Shown: positions 35,117 through 44,021 of the stretch, one piece after another
Layout of the letters: each line of letters opens with the position of its first letter
Position numbering within the stretch: the first letter of the stretch is position 1
Translations under genes and position numbers: made by a program
Source: Listeria innocua
Lineage (GTDB): Bacteria; Bacillota; Bacilli; Lactobacillales; Listeriaceae
Length of the DNA: 64,000 bases
Assembly (NCBI RefSeq): GCF_028596125.1
Contig: NZ_CP117229.1
Span: forward strand, 2,030,001 to 2,094,000
Direction of reading: 5' to 3'
The notes under the pieces: model-generated
Database searches by the model: none
Seen by the model: the letters and a program-made list of their open reading frames with translations, nothing else
What the model was told of the DNA's origin: nothing

Positions 35117-36466
35117 TTAAGAGCTAGCTTTTTCTAGTTCAATTGTTCGTTTTTTCATCATTTTCACGTAAAATACTAGTAATACTACCCAAATTGCGAC
35201 AAAAATAAAGCCTAAAATAGTGAACTGACTTGCTTCTGCAAAGATATAACGGAATACTGGATATTCAAGCGTACTCCAAGTAATTTGTTGTCCAGCTTTG
35301 AGGGAAATCGCGCCTGTAGAATGCGCTAAATCCGTGATTGTTCCTGCGAAAAATGTAGATACATATAAGAAAATCGGCGTTGTAATCGTTCCAAGAATAA
35401 TCATACGAATCAAGTTCCCACCTGTAACAATCAGAGCCGGCGCACACAAGGAAATATTTAGAATCCCAGCGAACGGTAATACGCCATTTCCTGGTAGAAT
35501 AAGCGCGAAGATAAGTGTAACTGGTACCATAAGAACGATTGCCACCCACACTTCACTACACCCTGCCAAAATTGGCCAATCTAGTCCAATAAAAAGTTCA
35601 CGATTTTTAAATTTACGTTTCATAAATTCAGAAATACCATCAGATAATGGTGATAAAGCTTGCATAAATAGTTTCGCAACCATTGGGAAAAGTGTTAATG
35701 CCGCTGCTGCTTGCATGGCTAACATCAACGTTTTTGCTACATCATATCCTGCAGCAATCCCTAAAAGTCCACCGATAATAAAGCCCATCACATGGTTTTC
35801 TGCAAAAATACCAATTTTGTCTTTTAACGCGTTGGCATCCATGTCTTTACGTAGTGCTGGGATTTTCTTCAGTAGCCAATCAATTGGCATTAAGAAAATA
35901 CAGAAAATCATCATACCGTGGGAAACTGTTACACCCGGAATACCGTTTAATTCTTGAATTTGACGTTGGTTGGCATCACATAGAATAAGTTCAGTAACAA
36001 TTTGAATTCCGGCAACGATAAAAGCCAAATAAACATTTTGCGTTACACCAATAATAAGTACAGCTGTCAAAATTTTACCCCAAACATTCCATAAATCGAC
36101 GTTCAAGGTTTTTGTTTTGTTGATGACAAGCATAATAGCATTAATCCCCAGTTGTAGTGGGAACATTAGGAAGGCAAATGGCCATGCCCAAGCTAGTGTC
36201 GCCATTGAGGTCCATCCACCATCTAAAATGCTTAAATTAATTCCTGTTCGTTCTGCAAGACCTTGTGCTGCAGGCGTTAAAGCTTCAATCATAAAGCCAA
36301 TAACGATATTCATCCCAAGGAAAGCAACTCCGAGGATAATCCCCGCACTTACCGCATCTCTTACTTTCATTCGTACAATAAGCCCAATAATAATCATCAA
36401 TGCTGGAACAAAAACGGCAGCTCCAAGATTCAAAATAAACTGTATAACTGATTGTAATGACTCCAT
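35117..36466 (-). CDS. PTS galactitol-type permease, EIIC component
   Basis: 449-aa, about eleven hydrophobic segments, of the EIIC-Gat family. Translocates a sugar or sugar alcohol while it is phosphorylated by the IIB subunit. Motifs seen: GGWTSMATLAWAWPFAF and LSPLSDGISEFMKRKFKNRELFIGLDWP (read in two pieces). GGGAGCGTG precedes the ATG. Likely receives the IIB protein encoded upstream. The substrate is not necessarily galactitol. Confidence 0.9.
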   Translation of the reverse strand: MESLQSVIQFILNLGAAVFVPALMIIIGLIVRMKVRDAVSAGIILGVAFLGMNIVIGFMIEALTPAAQGLAERTGINLSILDGGWTSMATLAWAWPFAFLMFPLQLGINAIMLVINKTKTLNVDLWNVWGKILTAVLIIGVTQNVYLAFIVAGIQIVTELILCDANQRQIQELNGIPGVTVSHGMMIFCIFLMPIDWLLKKIPALRKDMDANALKDKIGIFAENHVMGFIIGGLLGIAAGYDVAKTLMLAMQAAAALTLFPMVAKLFMQALSPLSDGISEFMKRKFKNRELFIGLDWPILAGCSEVWVAIVLMVPVTLIFALILPGNGVLPFAGILNISLCAPALIVTGGNLIRMIILGTITTPIFLYVSTFFAGTITDLAHSTGAISLKAGQQITWSTLEYPVFRYIFAEASQFTILGFIFVAIWVVLLVFYVKMMKKRTIELEKASS

Positions 36467-36493
36467 TTTTTCACGCTCCCTGTTTTGTCTTGT

Positions 36494-36769
36494 TTATTTT
36501 AAGGCGTTAAGTAATTTTTCTGTTTCTTCGTCCATGCCCATGCCAGTTAAGAACGCAATACCATTTAATGTTGGAATATCAAATTCCTTATTCGCTTTAG
36601 TAATCGCCACATATACATCACTCGTTTTAATATGTTGGTCTAATGATTTAATGTCTACTGCTTCTACTGTTGCGCGAACTCCTTTTTCTTTTAAAATACG
36701 TTCTACTTTAGAGGCAACTGTTTGACTTGTTGCCACTCCTGATCCACATGCTACGATAACTTTTTTCAC
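36494..36769 (-). CDS. PTS galactitol-type EIIB component
   Basis: About 91 aa, Rossmann-like IIB-Gat domain with the phosphocysteine in VACGSGVATSQ. GTG 36769 is preceded by TTTGGAGAG at ~8 nt; a GTG nine bases upstream overlaps the IIA stop (GTGA) and is the alternative. Passes phosphate from IIA to the sugar. Confidence 0.88.
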   Translation of the reverse strand: MKKVIVACGSGVATSQTVASKVERILKEKGVRATVEAVDIKSLDQHIKTSDVYVAITKANKEFDIPTLNGIAFLTGMGMDEETEKLLNALK

Positions 36770-36774
36770 TGTAA

Positions 36775-37242
36775 TCACTCTCCAAATTGTTTTTTTAGAA
36801 AATCACATAATGCGCTGCTATCATTTATTTCCTTTATTTGTTCCACAAAGTCTGCTTCCATAAATTTTTCCATGATACTTGAAAGCAGTGGAACTTGATC
36901 TTTTGGATTTTTAATACCTAACATGAAAATTACTTCAACATCAATCCATTTCTCACTTGATCCCATTTGAATAAAAGGAATTGGTGTAGAAAGCTTGTTT
37001 ACGAGTACAAAAGGTCGTTTTACATAAATCGTATCGGTATGAGGAATTGCGATTTTGATACCATTCATCTCAAGTCCAGTAGGGAAAATAACTTCTCGGT
37101 TTGTTACTGCTTCTCTAAAAGTCGCCTCTACATACTGCTCTTTTTCTAAAATATTGCTAGTACATTCAAAAAGTTCTGCCTGACTCTCGTAGCTTGAATT
37201 TATCAGGGTTAACTCTTTTTGAAACAAATCATGGTAATCCAC
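36775..37242 (-). CDS. PTS EIIA component (mannitol/fructose/galactitol type)
   Basis: About 155 aa with the PTS EIIA-2 fold; the phosphohistidine is in KIAIPHTD. GTG 37242 lies 7 nt after AAAGGGGGTGA, which itself overlaps the end of the regulator gene. First of the transport genes, coupled to the regulator upstream. Confidence 0.88.
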   Translation of the reverse strand: MDYHDLFQKELTLINSSYESQAELFECTSNILEKEQYVEATFREAVTNREVIFPTGLEMNGIKIAIPHTDTIYVKRPFVLVNKLSTPIPFIQMGSSEKWIDVEVIFMLGIKNPKDQVPLLSSIMEKFMEADFVEQIKEINDSSALCDFLKKQFGE

Positions 37243-37249
37243 GTGACGC

Positions 37250-39256
37250 TCACCCCCTTTCAAGGATTTCAACGATTTTCTTTTTGTTAGTAGAAGCGAG
37301 AAGTTCCGCTAATTTCTCTGGTTGTAAGAAAATTTCGTTCAATTTTAGTAATAATGGTATATGTTTATTTTGTTCGGACGGTGCTAGTGCGATCATAATT
37401 TTAACTGTTTCATTTGCCGGCGTTCTTGTGTCCGCTTTCATTATCATCAACTGAATATCCTGCTTTATTACACCATTTACTGGCTTCGCGTGAGGCAAAT
37501 AAATATTCGGTCCGATCATCATCTGCTCATAGTTTTGATAGAATATTTCTTCACAAGTCTTAATATAGCTTGCCGCCACTGTCCCTCGTTCTAACATTGG
37601 TGAAAATGCTGCAAAAACAAGTTCTTCCCACTTGAGTGGCGTTTCTAAAAAATGAATTTGTTCTGGGGTAATCTGCATCTTTTCTGGCTCTTTTTTCTCA
37701 GCAGGTTGCTCTTTTTTACTAAAAAATGATTCTACTTTTTCTTGAACTAAATGGATATTTTCTTCAGGAATATCATCTTTTAACATAGCGAGCAGTTCTT
37801 TGGTTTTTTTATGGCTGTCCATTTCAATAGCTTTATCAACTTGTTCTCTGAGGATTTGCCGACTATCTTTACTTAAAATCGACGGAATAACAAAAATGGT
37901 CGCGCTGCTTTGAACGGGCACAGTTGTAAAAACAAAATCAATATCACGTGCCACTGAATTTAATTGCCGAACCGCATAAGCTCCTTGAAAATCAATATTT
38001 GGGAACATCATTTTCAAGTTTTCTAAGAGTAGTTTGGAGATGGATGTACCGCTTTTGCACAGAACGACGGCGCGGAAAATTGGTTGCTCTGTTTCTTCAA
38101 TTTGATACATCCATCCAAGAACTATCATAGAAAGATACACGATTTCCTCCTCTGACCACTTATGACCAACGAGCTTTTCAAATGGTTTCGATGCTTTTTC
38201 TACAATGTTAAATGTTGGATTATATTCTTTAATAAACTGTTTTTTAAGCGGATTATTGATTTGAAAACCTAAAATCGTCCGGTAAATTGCTGGTCTAACA
38301 TGTAAAATCACTTTTTCTTTAAACTCATTTTTCTTCATGATTTCAGTTGCAAAATACATTTCAAGTAAGCCGATGAACTCATCAACTGCATAGGCGATTT
38401 CTTCACTGTCTGAGAAATGAAGTGCCGACTCGACTAAGTTCGAAGCAAGTACTTGTAGTGATAGGTAAAGCAAATCATTTTCACTTAAAAAGTCATAACC
38501 CCAAAACATTTCTTTCATTATCGGGAACTCTCGGGTATTTTTGATGTCATACATTTCAATTTTAAAAGTCCATTTCCTATTCGTTACTTTGGCCCGCTTG
38601 ATGATGCCGTGGAGAATATAGGGCAATTCTTCCATTTGCTCATCGGTGAATGTAATTTGGAGCTTACTTTCGACTTTTTCCAGCCGTTTCTTTAGTAAAA
38701 AGACTTCGCTTACGGTAATGAGTTTTTTTTCATCCAGCACGAATTTTCCGTATGGGGTTTGAACGACTTCGCGAATCAGTTCTGCCAGTAAATTACGAAT
38801 CAGAAATTCCGAACCCGAAACCGCATAACCATCTTTTCGTGAATAATCAAGTTGAATTTCAAACTCATGCAAGCTTTCTTTAATGCTTTTTACATCGGTT
38901 AACATCGTGTTTTTACTTACATAAACATAGTCTGCAAGTGCGCCGAGTGACATGTAATGATTATGAAGCAGTAATTTAATCATGATGAGTTTGCGACGAA
39001 TATTCACCTCATAAAACGAAAATAGCTGTTGTTCTTCCGCAGTTAAAAGCCGGTAACAAGCTTCCCTACATACATCTGTAACAAAAATCATGTCATGGTC
39101 AATTAAAATTGGTTCTGACTTTAGTAGATGGTTTATTTGTGTAATCTGTGCGCCAATTGCTTCTTTGGATACTTTAAAATTCTTGGAAACATTTCTAAGA
39201 TTCACTTGCCGATTCAAGAGCAGATAAGTAATTAATTCCTTACAATCCTGTTCCAT
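37250..39256 (-). CDS. PRD-containing transcriptional regulator (BglG/MtlR type)
   Basis: 668-aa, multi-domain PTS-responsive regulator. N-terminal winged helices (VNLRNVSKNFKVSKEAIGAQI...), two PRD domains (about 170-390) with regulatory histidines, an EIIB-like domain with Cys (VLCKSGTSISKLLLENLK, about residue 400), and a C-terminal EIIA-like domain with IYLPHAKPV. Phosphorylation by its PTS is expected to tune it. MtlR-type activator rather than RNA-binding antiterminator, since DNA-binding helices come first. GGGAGGG precedes the ATG; stop overlaps the IIA ribosome site. Confidence 0.88.
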   Translation of the reverse strand: MEQDCKELITYLLLNRQVNLRNVSKNFKVSKEAIGAQITQINHLLKSEPILIDHDMIFVTDVCREACYRLLTAEEQQLFSFYEVNIRRKLIMIKLLLHNHYMSLGALADYVYVSKNTMLTDVKSIKESLHEFEIQLDYSRKDGYAVSGSEFLIRNLLAELIREVVQTPYGKFVLDEKKLITVSEVFLLKKRLEKVESKLQITFTDEQMEELPYILHGIIKRAKVTNRKWTFKIEMYDIKNTREFPIMKEMFWGYDFLSENDLLYLSLQVLASNLVESALHFSDSEEIAYAVDEFIGLLEMYFATEIMKKNEFKEKVILHVRPAIYRTILGFQINNPLKKQFIKEYNPTFNIVEKASKPFEKLVGHKWSEEEIVYLSMIVLGWMYQIEETEQPIFRAVVLCKSGTSISKLLLENLKMMFPNIDFQGAYAVRQLNSVARDIDFVFTTVPVQSSATIFVIPSILSKDSRQILREQVDKAIEMDSHKKTKELLAMLKDDIPEENIHLVQEKVESFFSKKEQPAEKKEPEKMQITPEQIHFLETPLKWEELVFAAFSPMLERGTVAASYIKTCEEIFYQNYEQMMIGPNIYLPHAKPVNGVIKQDIQLMIMKADTRTPANETVKIMIALAPSEQNKHIPLLLKLNEIFLQPEKLAELLASTNKKKIVEILERG

Positions 39257-39289
39257 CTACTTTCCCTCCCTTATATTAATAGTAAATGA

Positions 39290-39372
39290 TAACCCTTACA
39301 TAAAAATGATGATTCATCACAACTTCTCTTTTGGCAGAAAGATTTATTGTGATGAATGATATTTTAGGGTTA
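39290..39372 (-). repeat. Nested inverted repeats in front of the PTS regulator
   Basis: Outer arms TAACCCT (39290-39296) and AGGGTTA (39366-39372); inner perfect 11-bp arms ATTCATCACAA (39312-39322) and TTGTGATGAAT (39347-39357). The spacing between inner arms is 24 nt. Likely regulator binding sites or an RNA structure in the leader. Confidence 0.6.
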
Positions 39373-39411
39373 CTTTCTATTATAGATTAGAAGGTTTTCA
39401 AGGGGAATATG

Positions 39412-39456
39412 AAAAAGTGCGAATCAGCCTTCAATCAAGCTTCATCGCACTTTTTT
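39412..39456 (-). terminator. Terminator of pdxR
   Basis: 11-bp stem AAAAAGTGCGA/TCGCACTTTTT (39412-39422 with 39445-39455); the pdxR stop codon lies in its loop. Confidence 0.75.
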
Positions 39457-40879
39457 CTATTAATATTTGCTTTATTATTTTTGCTACTTGTCTTGAATCG
39501 TCCTGCTCAAGTCGGGCATATGTTACGCGAATAACCGCCCCTTTTACCCCGAATAAAAACCCGGGCATCACTAGTAAATCGTTCGCTAAAAAAATATCAA
39601 ACTCACGAATGGAGCGAAATTCTACCGGTAATTTCACCCATAAATGAAAGCCCCCTTTTGGCCTGATGAATTCTAGTTCGTTCGGTAAAATTTCCTCTAG
39701 CGCCGCGATCAAATCATCTCTACGCACTTCTAAAACTTGATGTAATTGCTTTAAATGTTCTCTATATCCAGCCGTATTTAAAACGCTATTTGCTAATACT
39801 TGCGGGAAAATACTTAGTCCAAAATCCATCTCTTGTCTTGCGAGAGCTAGTCGTTCAATCACTGCTGTCGGTCCGATTAGCCACCCAATCCGTGTAGTTG
39901 ATCCCATTATTTTAGAGAGTGAGCCAATATATAAAACATTATCTGAATCTAGTTGTTTTAAAGGAGCGGGAATTTCACTATCAAGTGCTGCCAGTTCTGA
40001 AAACGGATCATCCTCTACAATCGGAATTTGCAAATGAGCGCAAACTTTCACGAGTTCCTTGCGCCGTTTTAAACTCATTACAAGTCCAGTTGGATTTTGA
40101 AAAGTTGGATTAACAAAAACCATTTTAACTCGATGCTTATGATATAAATCGCGTAATTCAGAAATAATCACACCATCATCATCCATTGGTAAGGCAAAAA
40201 TCCGCAAGCCCGCAGATTGAAATAGCGATAGTGAATAAAAGTAAGACGGCGACTCAATCGCCACGGCATCTCCCGGTTTTAATAAACATTGTGTAATTAA
40301 AAATAACGCTTGCTGCGCTCCCGATGTAATAAAAATTTGTTCCGGGCGTGCATTTAAACCATAGGCATCATGCATTTGCCTTTGAACGGTTTCACGTAGC
40401 GGTCTGTAGCCAGCTTCGTCTTCCAGTTGTTCTTCGGCAATAAAAGACTGCCACGAAAGACTTGGCGTTTCCATCTTAGGAGTCATTTCAAGTGGAAGCT
40501 CCCCTGTCGAAGCATCAATCACTTGTTCCAAATCAGCGCGTTCCATTACACCTGTTTGCCTAATATAAGGAACAGCTGGTGTAAAACCACCTTGCGTTAA
40601 ATAGTGGCGCCAATTCGTTGACTGCCCCGCAAAAAGCCCCCACTTTTCCGCATTCACTATTGTTCCGCTACCTTGCTTCCGGACGATAACAGCCCGTGCA
40701 GTAAGCTCATCAAGCGCCCGAACGACCGTCGAGCGATTCACACCAAAAAGTTCTGCCAACTGCCTTTCTGGAGGTAATTTTTCTTCTGGTAAAAGTTCGC
40801 CGTTCATAATTTTTGTTTCTATTAAATCAACAATTTGTAAATAAATCGGTAAATTAGAATTTCCAGTAAGTTTCCACAT
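39431..40879 (-). CDS. pdxR: PdxR, MocR-type activator of vitamin B6 synthesis
   Basis: 482-aa regulator. GntR winged helix (about 1-75; LPPERQLAELFGVNRSTVVRALDEL) joined to an aminotransferase-like domain (about 120-470) that senses pyridoxal phosphate; the PLP Lys is in YIGSLSKIMGSTTRIGW. Recalled as lmo2100, a described activator of pdxST in L. monocytogenes. Divergent from pdxS with ~120 bp between, where inverted repeats suit its binding. Confidence 0.93.
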   Translation of the reverse strand: MWKLTGNSNLPIYLQIVDLIETKIMNGELLPEEKLPPERQLAELFGVNRSTVVRALDELTARAVIVRKQGSGTIVNAEKWGLFAGQSTNWRHYLTQGGFTPAVPYIRQTGVMERADLEQVIDASTGELPLEMTPKMETPSLSWQSFIAEEQLEDEAGYRPLRETVQRQMHDAYGLNARPEQIFITSGAQQALFLITQCLLKPGDAVAIESPSYFYSLSLFQSAGLRIFALPMDDDGVIISELRDLYHKHRVKMVFVNPTFQNPTGLVMSLKRRKELVKVCAHLQIPIVEDDPFSELAALDSEIPAPLKQLDSDNVLYIGSLSKIMGSTTRIGWLIGPTAVIERLALARQEMDFGLSIFPQVLANSVLNTAGYREHLKQLHQVLEVRRDDLIAALEEILPNELEFIRPKGGFHLWVKLPVEFRSIREFDIFLANDLLVMPGFLFGVKGAVIRVTYARLEQDDSRQVAKIIKQILIEKSAMKLD

Positions 40880-40897
40880 CTACTACACCTCTTTTAA

Positions 40898-40934
40898 AAT
40901 TGGATGGAGAAAACAGCATCCAATTGGCTGTTTT
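40898..40934. promoter_or_regulatory. Inverted repeats between pdxR and pdxS, candidate PdxR sites
   Basis: Perfect 9-bp AATTGGATG/CATCCAATT (40898-40906 with 40917-40925) overlapping a second 8-bp AAAACAGC/GCTGTTTT (40910-40917 with 40927-40934). They lie directly upstream of the pdxS -35, where an activator would bind. Confidence 0.6.
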
Positions 40935-40962
40935 TACGAAATGGCTTTTAGCTTATCATAAT
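40933..40962 (+). promoter_or_regulatory. Possible pdxST promoter
   Basis: Weak -35 TTTACG (40933-40938), 18 bp, -10 CATAAT (40957-40962). A weak promoter suits an activator-dependent operon. Confidence 0.45.
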
Positions 40963-41002
40963 AATCAGGTATTTTCAATTAACTTTGATGGAGGTTATTA
41001 GT

Positions 41003-41890
41003 ATGGAGAAAAAAGTTGGTACAGACCGTGTAAAACGTGGAATGGCGCAAATGCAAAAAGGCGGCGTCATTATGGATGTTGTAAATGCTGAACAGGCAAA
41101 AATCGCCGAAGAAGCTGGTGCAGTAGCAGTTATGGCACTTGAACGTGTTCCTTCTGACATTCGTGCAGCTGGTGGCGTCGCTCGTATGGCTGATCCTCGT
41201 ATTGTGGAAGAAGTAATGAATGCTGTTTCTATCCCTGTTATGGCAAAAGCTCGAATTGGTCATATTACAGAAGCACGTGTCCTCGAAGCAATGGGCGTCG
41301 ACTATATTGATGAAAGCGAAGTATTAACCCCGGCCGACGATGAATTCCATTTACTTAAATCAGACTTCACAGTTCCTTTCGTATGTGGTTGCCGTGATAT
41401 AGGTGAAGCGCTCCGCCGTATTGGTGAAGGTGCTGCCATGCTCCGTACAAAAGGGGAACCCGGAACAGGAAATATCGTCGAAGCAGTCCGTCATATGCGC
41501 CAAGTAAATGGCCAAATCCGCCAAATTGCAAGCATGACAGATGATGAATTAATGGTTGCCGCTAAAAATTTCGGTGCTCCATATGAACTTGTAAAAGAAA
41601 TTAAAACGCTAGGTAAACTTCCGGTCGTTAACTTTGCCGCTGGTGGTGTTGCGACTCCAGCTGATGCAGCTTTAATGATGGAACTTGGAGCAGACGGTGT
41701 TTTCGTTGGATCAGGTATTTTCAAATCCGATAACCCTGCTAAATTTGCCAGTGCGATTGTTCAAGCTACTACCTACTATACAGACTATGAATTAATCGGA
41801 AAACTGTCCAAAGAGCTAGGTTCCCCGATGAAAGGAATCGAAATGTCTCGTCTTAATCCAGAAGACAGAATGCAAGATCGGAGTTTTTAA
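41003..41890 (+). CDS. pdxS: Pyridoxal 5'-phosphate synthase, PdxS subunit
   Basis: 295-aa TIM-barrel synthase subunit that makes PLP from ribose 5-phosphate, glyceraldehyde 3-phosphate and ammonia. Catalytic residues correspond to D25, K82 (VMAKARIG) and K150 ([10 protein letters not shown]). GGAGG lies before ATG 41003, so the six-codon upstream extension is not used. pdxT follows after 1 nt. Confidence 0.98.
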   Translation: MEKKVGTDRVKRGMAQMQKGGVIMDVVNAEQAKIAEEAGAVAVMALERVPSDIRAAGGVARMADPRIVEEVMNAVSIPVMAKARIGHITEARVLEAMGVDYIDESEVLTPADDEFHLLKSDFTVPFVCGCRDIGEALRRIGEGAAMLRTKGEPGTGNIVEAVRHMRQVNGQIRQIASMTDDELMVAAKNFGAPYELVKEIKTLGKLPVVNFAAGGVATPADAALMMELGADGVFVGSGIFKSDNPAKFASAIVQATTYYTDYELIGKLSKELGSPMKGIEMSRLNPEDRMQDRSF

Positions 41891-41891
41891 T

Positions 41892-42458
41892 ATGAAAAAA
41901 ATTGGTGTCCTTGCACTTCAAGGTGCAGTTGATGAACATATTCAAATGATTGAATCAGCCGGTGCTCTTGCTTTTAAAGTAAAGCATTCAAATGATTTAG
42001 CTGGGCTTGACGGACTTGTTTTACCAGGTGGTGAAAGTACAACGATGCGCAAGATTATGAAACGTTATGATTTAATGGAACCTGTTAAAGCATTTGCCAA
42101 GGAAGGTAAAGCTATCTTTGGGACTTGTGCGGGACTTGTGCTTTTGTCAAAAGAAATTGAAGGCGGCGAAGAAAGCCTTGGATTACTTGATGCTACAGCA
42201 ATTCGTAATGGTTTTGGCCGTCAGAAAGAAAGTTTTGAAGCTGAATTAACTGTCGAAGTATTTGATGATTCGCCTTTTGAAGCCGTATTTATTCGCGCGC
42301 CTTACTTAATTGAACCGAGTGATGAAGTGTCCGTGCTCGCAACCGTTGAAAACCGAATCGTAGCTGCTAAACAAGCCAACATTTTAGTCACCGCATTCCA
42401 TCCTGAACTAACTAACGACAATCGCTTGATGAAGTACTTCCTCGAAAAAATGGTATAA
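41892..42458 (+). CDS. pdxT: Pyridoxal 5'-phosphate synthase, PdxT glutaminase
   Basis: 188-aa class I glutamine amidotransferase that supplies ammonia to PdxS. Nucleophile Cys in FGTCAGLVLL, His/Glu pair in AFHPELT, oxyanion GGESTTMRK. Starts 1 nt after the pdxS stop; expressed as one unit with it. Confidence 0.97.
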   Translation: MKKIGVLALQGAVDEHIQMIESAGALAFKVKHSNDLAGLDGLVLPGGESTTMRKIMKRYDLMEPVKAFAKEGKAIFGTCAGLVLLSKEIEGGEESLGLLDATAIRNGFGRQKESFEAELTVEVFDDSPFEAVFIRAPYLIEPSDEVSVLATVENRIVAAKQANILVTAFHPELTNDNRLMKYFLEKMV

Positions 42459-42490
42459 AAAAAGCAGTAGACAATTTAGTCTACTGCTTT
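42455..42490. terminator. Bidirectional terminator, pdxT / pta
   Basis: Perfect 12-bp stem AAAGCAGTAGAC/GTCTACTGCTTT (42461-42472 with 42479-42490), minus-strand T run, short T run on plus. Confidence 0.88.
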
Positions 42491-42496
42491 TGCATA

Positions 42497-43474
42497 TTAT
42501 TTATTCACTGCTTGCGCTGCTGTAATTAACGTTAAGTTATAAACGTCATCAGTATTACAACCACGAGATAAATCGTTTACTGGCGCATTTAAGCCTTGTA
42601 AAATTGGGCCAACTGCTTCAAAGTTACCTAAACGTTGCGCAATTTTGTAGCCAATGTTTCCTGCTTCTAGGCTTGGGAAGATAAATACATTTGCATCCCC
42701 TTTAATAACGGAACCTGGCGCTTTTTTCTCAGCAACAGTTGGAACAAATGCCGCGTCAAATTGGAATTCACCATCAAGCGTTAATTCAGGTGCTTTTTCT
42801 TTTGCAATAGCAGTTGCTTCAACCACTTTTTCCGTTTCATCGGATTTTGCAGAACCTTTTGTAGAGAAACTTAGCATTGCAACACGTGGATCAATGCCGA
42901 AGATTTCCGCTGTTTCTGCACTTACAATCGCATTTTCTGCTAAGTCTGCTGCAACTGGTGCAATATTGATAGCTACATCACTGAATAAGTAACGTTCCTC
43001 GCCACGAACCATAATCATTGCGCCGGCAACTTTACTTACGCCTGGTTTTGTTTTAATAATTTGTAGTGCTGGACGAACAGTGTCACCAGTAGAGTGAGCC
43101 GCGCCACTTACAAGACCTTCTGCTTTTCCAGTGTATACAAGCATTGTTCCAAAATAGTTTGGATCAACGAGCATTTTACGAGCAGCTTCTTCCGTTGCTT
43201 TCCCTTTACGACGCTCTACAAATGCAGCCACTAATTCATCAAAAAGTGGATCGGTCGCAGGGTCATGAATAGTAATCCCTTCAACAGAAACGCCAATTTC
43301 TTTTGCTTTTGCTTCAATTTCAGCTTTGTTTCCAAGTAAAATTGGTGTTACGATATTTTCCTTTTGCAGACGTGCAGCTGCTCCGACAATACGTTCGTCA
43401 GTTCCTTCAGGCAATACAATGCGCACGTTTTTCCCAGTAACTTGTCCTTTGATAGTAGTAAATAATTCACTCAT
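42497..43474 (-). CDS. pta: Phosphate acetyltransferase
   Basis: 325-aa enzyme converting acetyl-CoA and phosphate to acetyl phosphate, the first step of the acetate overflow pathway with AckA. Family blocks: RIVLPEGTDERI at the N-terminus, SGAAHSTGDTVRPALQIIKT and PRVAMLSFSTKGS. GGAGG precedes the ATG. Monocistronic. Confidence 0.96.
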   Translation of the reverse strand: MSELFTTIKGQVTGKNVRIVLPEGTDERIVGAAARLQKENIVTPILLGNKAEIEAKAKEIGVSVEGITIHDPATDPLFDELVAAFVERRKGKATEEAARKMLVDPNYFGTMLVYTGKAEGLVSGAAHSTGDTVRPALQIIKTKPGVSKVAGAMIMVRGEERYLFSDVAINIAPVAADLAENAIVSAETAEIFGIDPRVAMLSFSTKGSAKSDETEKVVEATAIAKEKAPELTLDGEFQFDAAFVPTVAEKKAPGSVIKGDANVFIFPSLEAGNIGYKIAQRLGNFEAVGPILQGLNAPVNDLSRGCNTDDVYNLTLITAAQAVNK

Positions 43475-43793
43475 GTACTATTTTCCTCCATTTATATAAA
43501 TGTTATAGTTACCATTTTACTATAAAAACTACCAACTTGATAGAAAAAAAGCGATTAAAAACAGCTCCAGCACTTATTTCCGTGTATCAATACAGAGGTA
43601 AAAAGGCATGCTATTCAGTTAGAAGAGCACTGTCCCATTAGGAAACTTTTTTGCTGTTATACCCTACTATTTTGCTACTTTCCGAACAAATTCAAGAAAA
43701 TACTTCATATTAAATTGCATTCGTGATAAAATGAACATAGTTGATAATGATTATCATGTTCACTACATAACATAAAAGGAGGCCTACGAGCTT
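43475..43793. promoter_or_regulatory. Intergenic region with pta and feo promoters
   Basis: 319 bp between divergent pta and feoA. It contains the Fur box below and the feoA ribosome site AAAGGAGG; the rest is AT-rich without further recognisable structure. Confidence 0.5.
43742..43756 (+). promoter_or_regulatory. Fur box of feoAB
   Basis: TGATAATGATTATCA, a perfect 7-1-7 inverted repeat of the Fur family, ~40 bp before feoA. Iron-dependent repression is expected. Confidence 0.92.
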
Positions 43794-44021
43794 ATGCAAT
43801 TAAATGAAACTGCTGTCGGCGAAAAAGTTCGCATCTCAGAGTTAAAAATCGAGAATGCGATGCTTAAACGCCGCTTACTTGCGCTTGGTTGCGATGAAGG
43901 TTGTGATATTTGTATCAAACAAAAAGGACTATTTGGTGGTCCATGCACTTTTGAAACAAAAGGACAATATATAAGCATTAGACAATGTGATGCTTGTGCC
44001 ATTATGGTGGAACGCAGATGA
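43794..44021 (+). CDS. feoA: Ferrous iron transport protein FeoA
   Basis: 75-aa SH3-like protein that supports FeoB, perhaps by modulating its GTPase. It contains [20 protein letters not shown] and four to five cysteines. AAAGGAGG lies before the ATG; its stop overlaps feoB by 4 bp (ATGA). Confidence 0.93.
   Translation: MQLNETAVGEKVRISELKIENAMLKRRLLALGCDEGCDICIKQKGLFGGPCTFETKGQYISIRQCDACAIMVERR

Noticed and set aside
35298-35957. 219-codon plus-strand frame opposite the EIIC gene, and another at 36117-36725
   Set aside because: Antisense shadows of a hydrophobic membrane gene; no ribosome sites or family features.
39325-39351. Possible sigma-54 -24/-12 promoter (TTGGCAG...TTATTG)
   Set aside because: It lies on the plus strand, away from the operon direction, and lacks the GC at -12.
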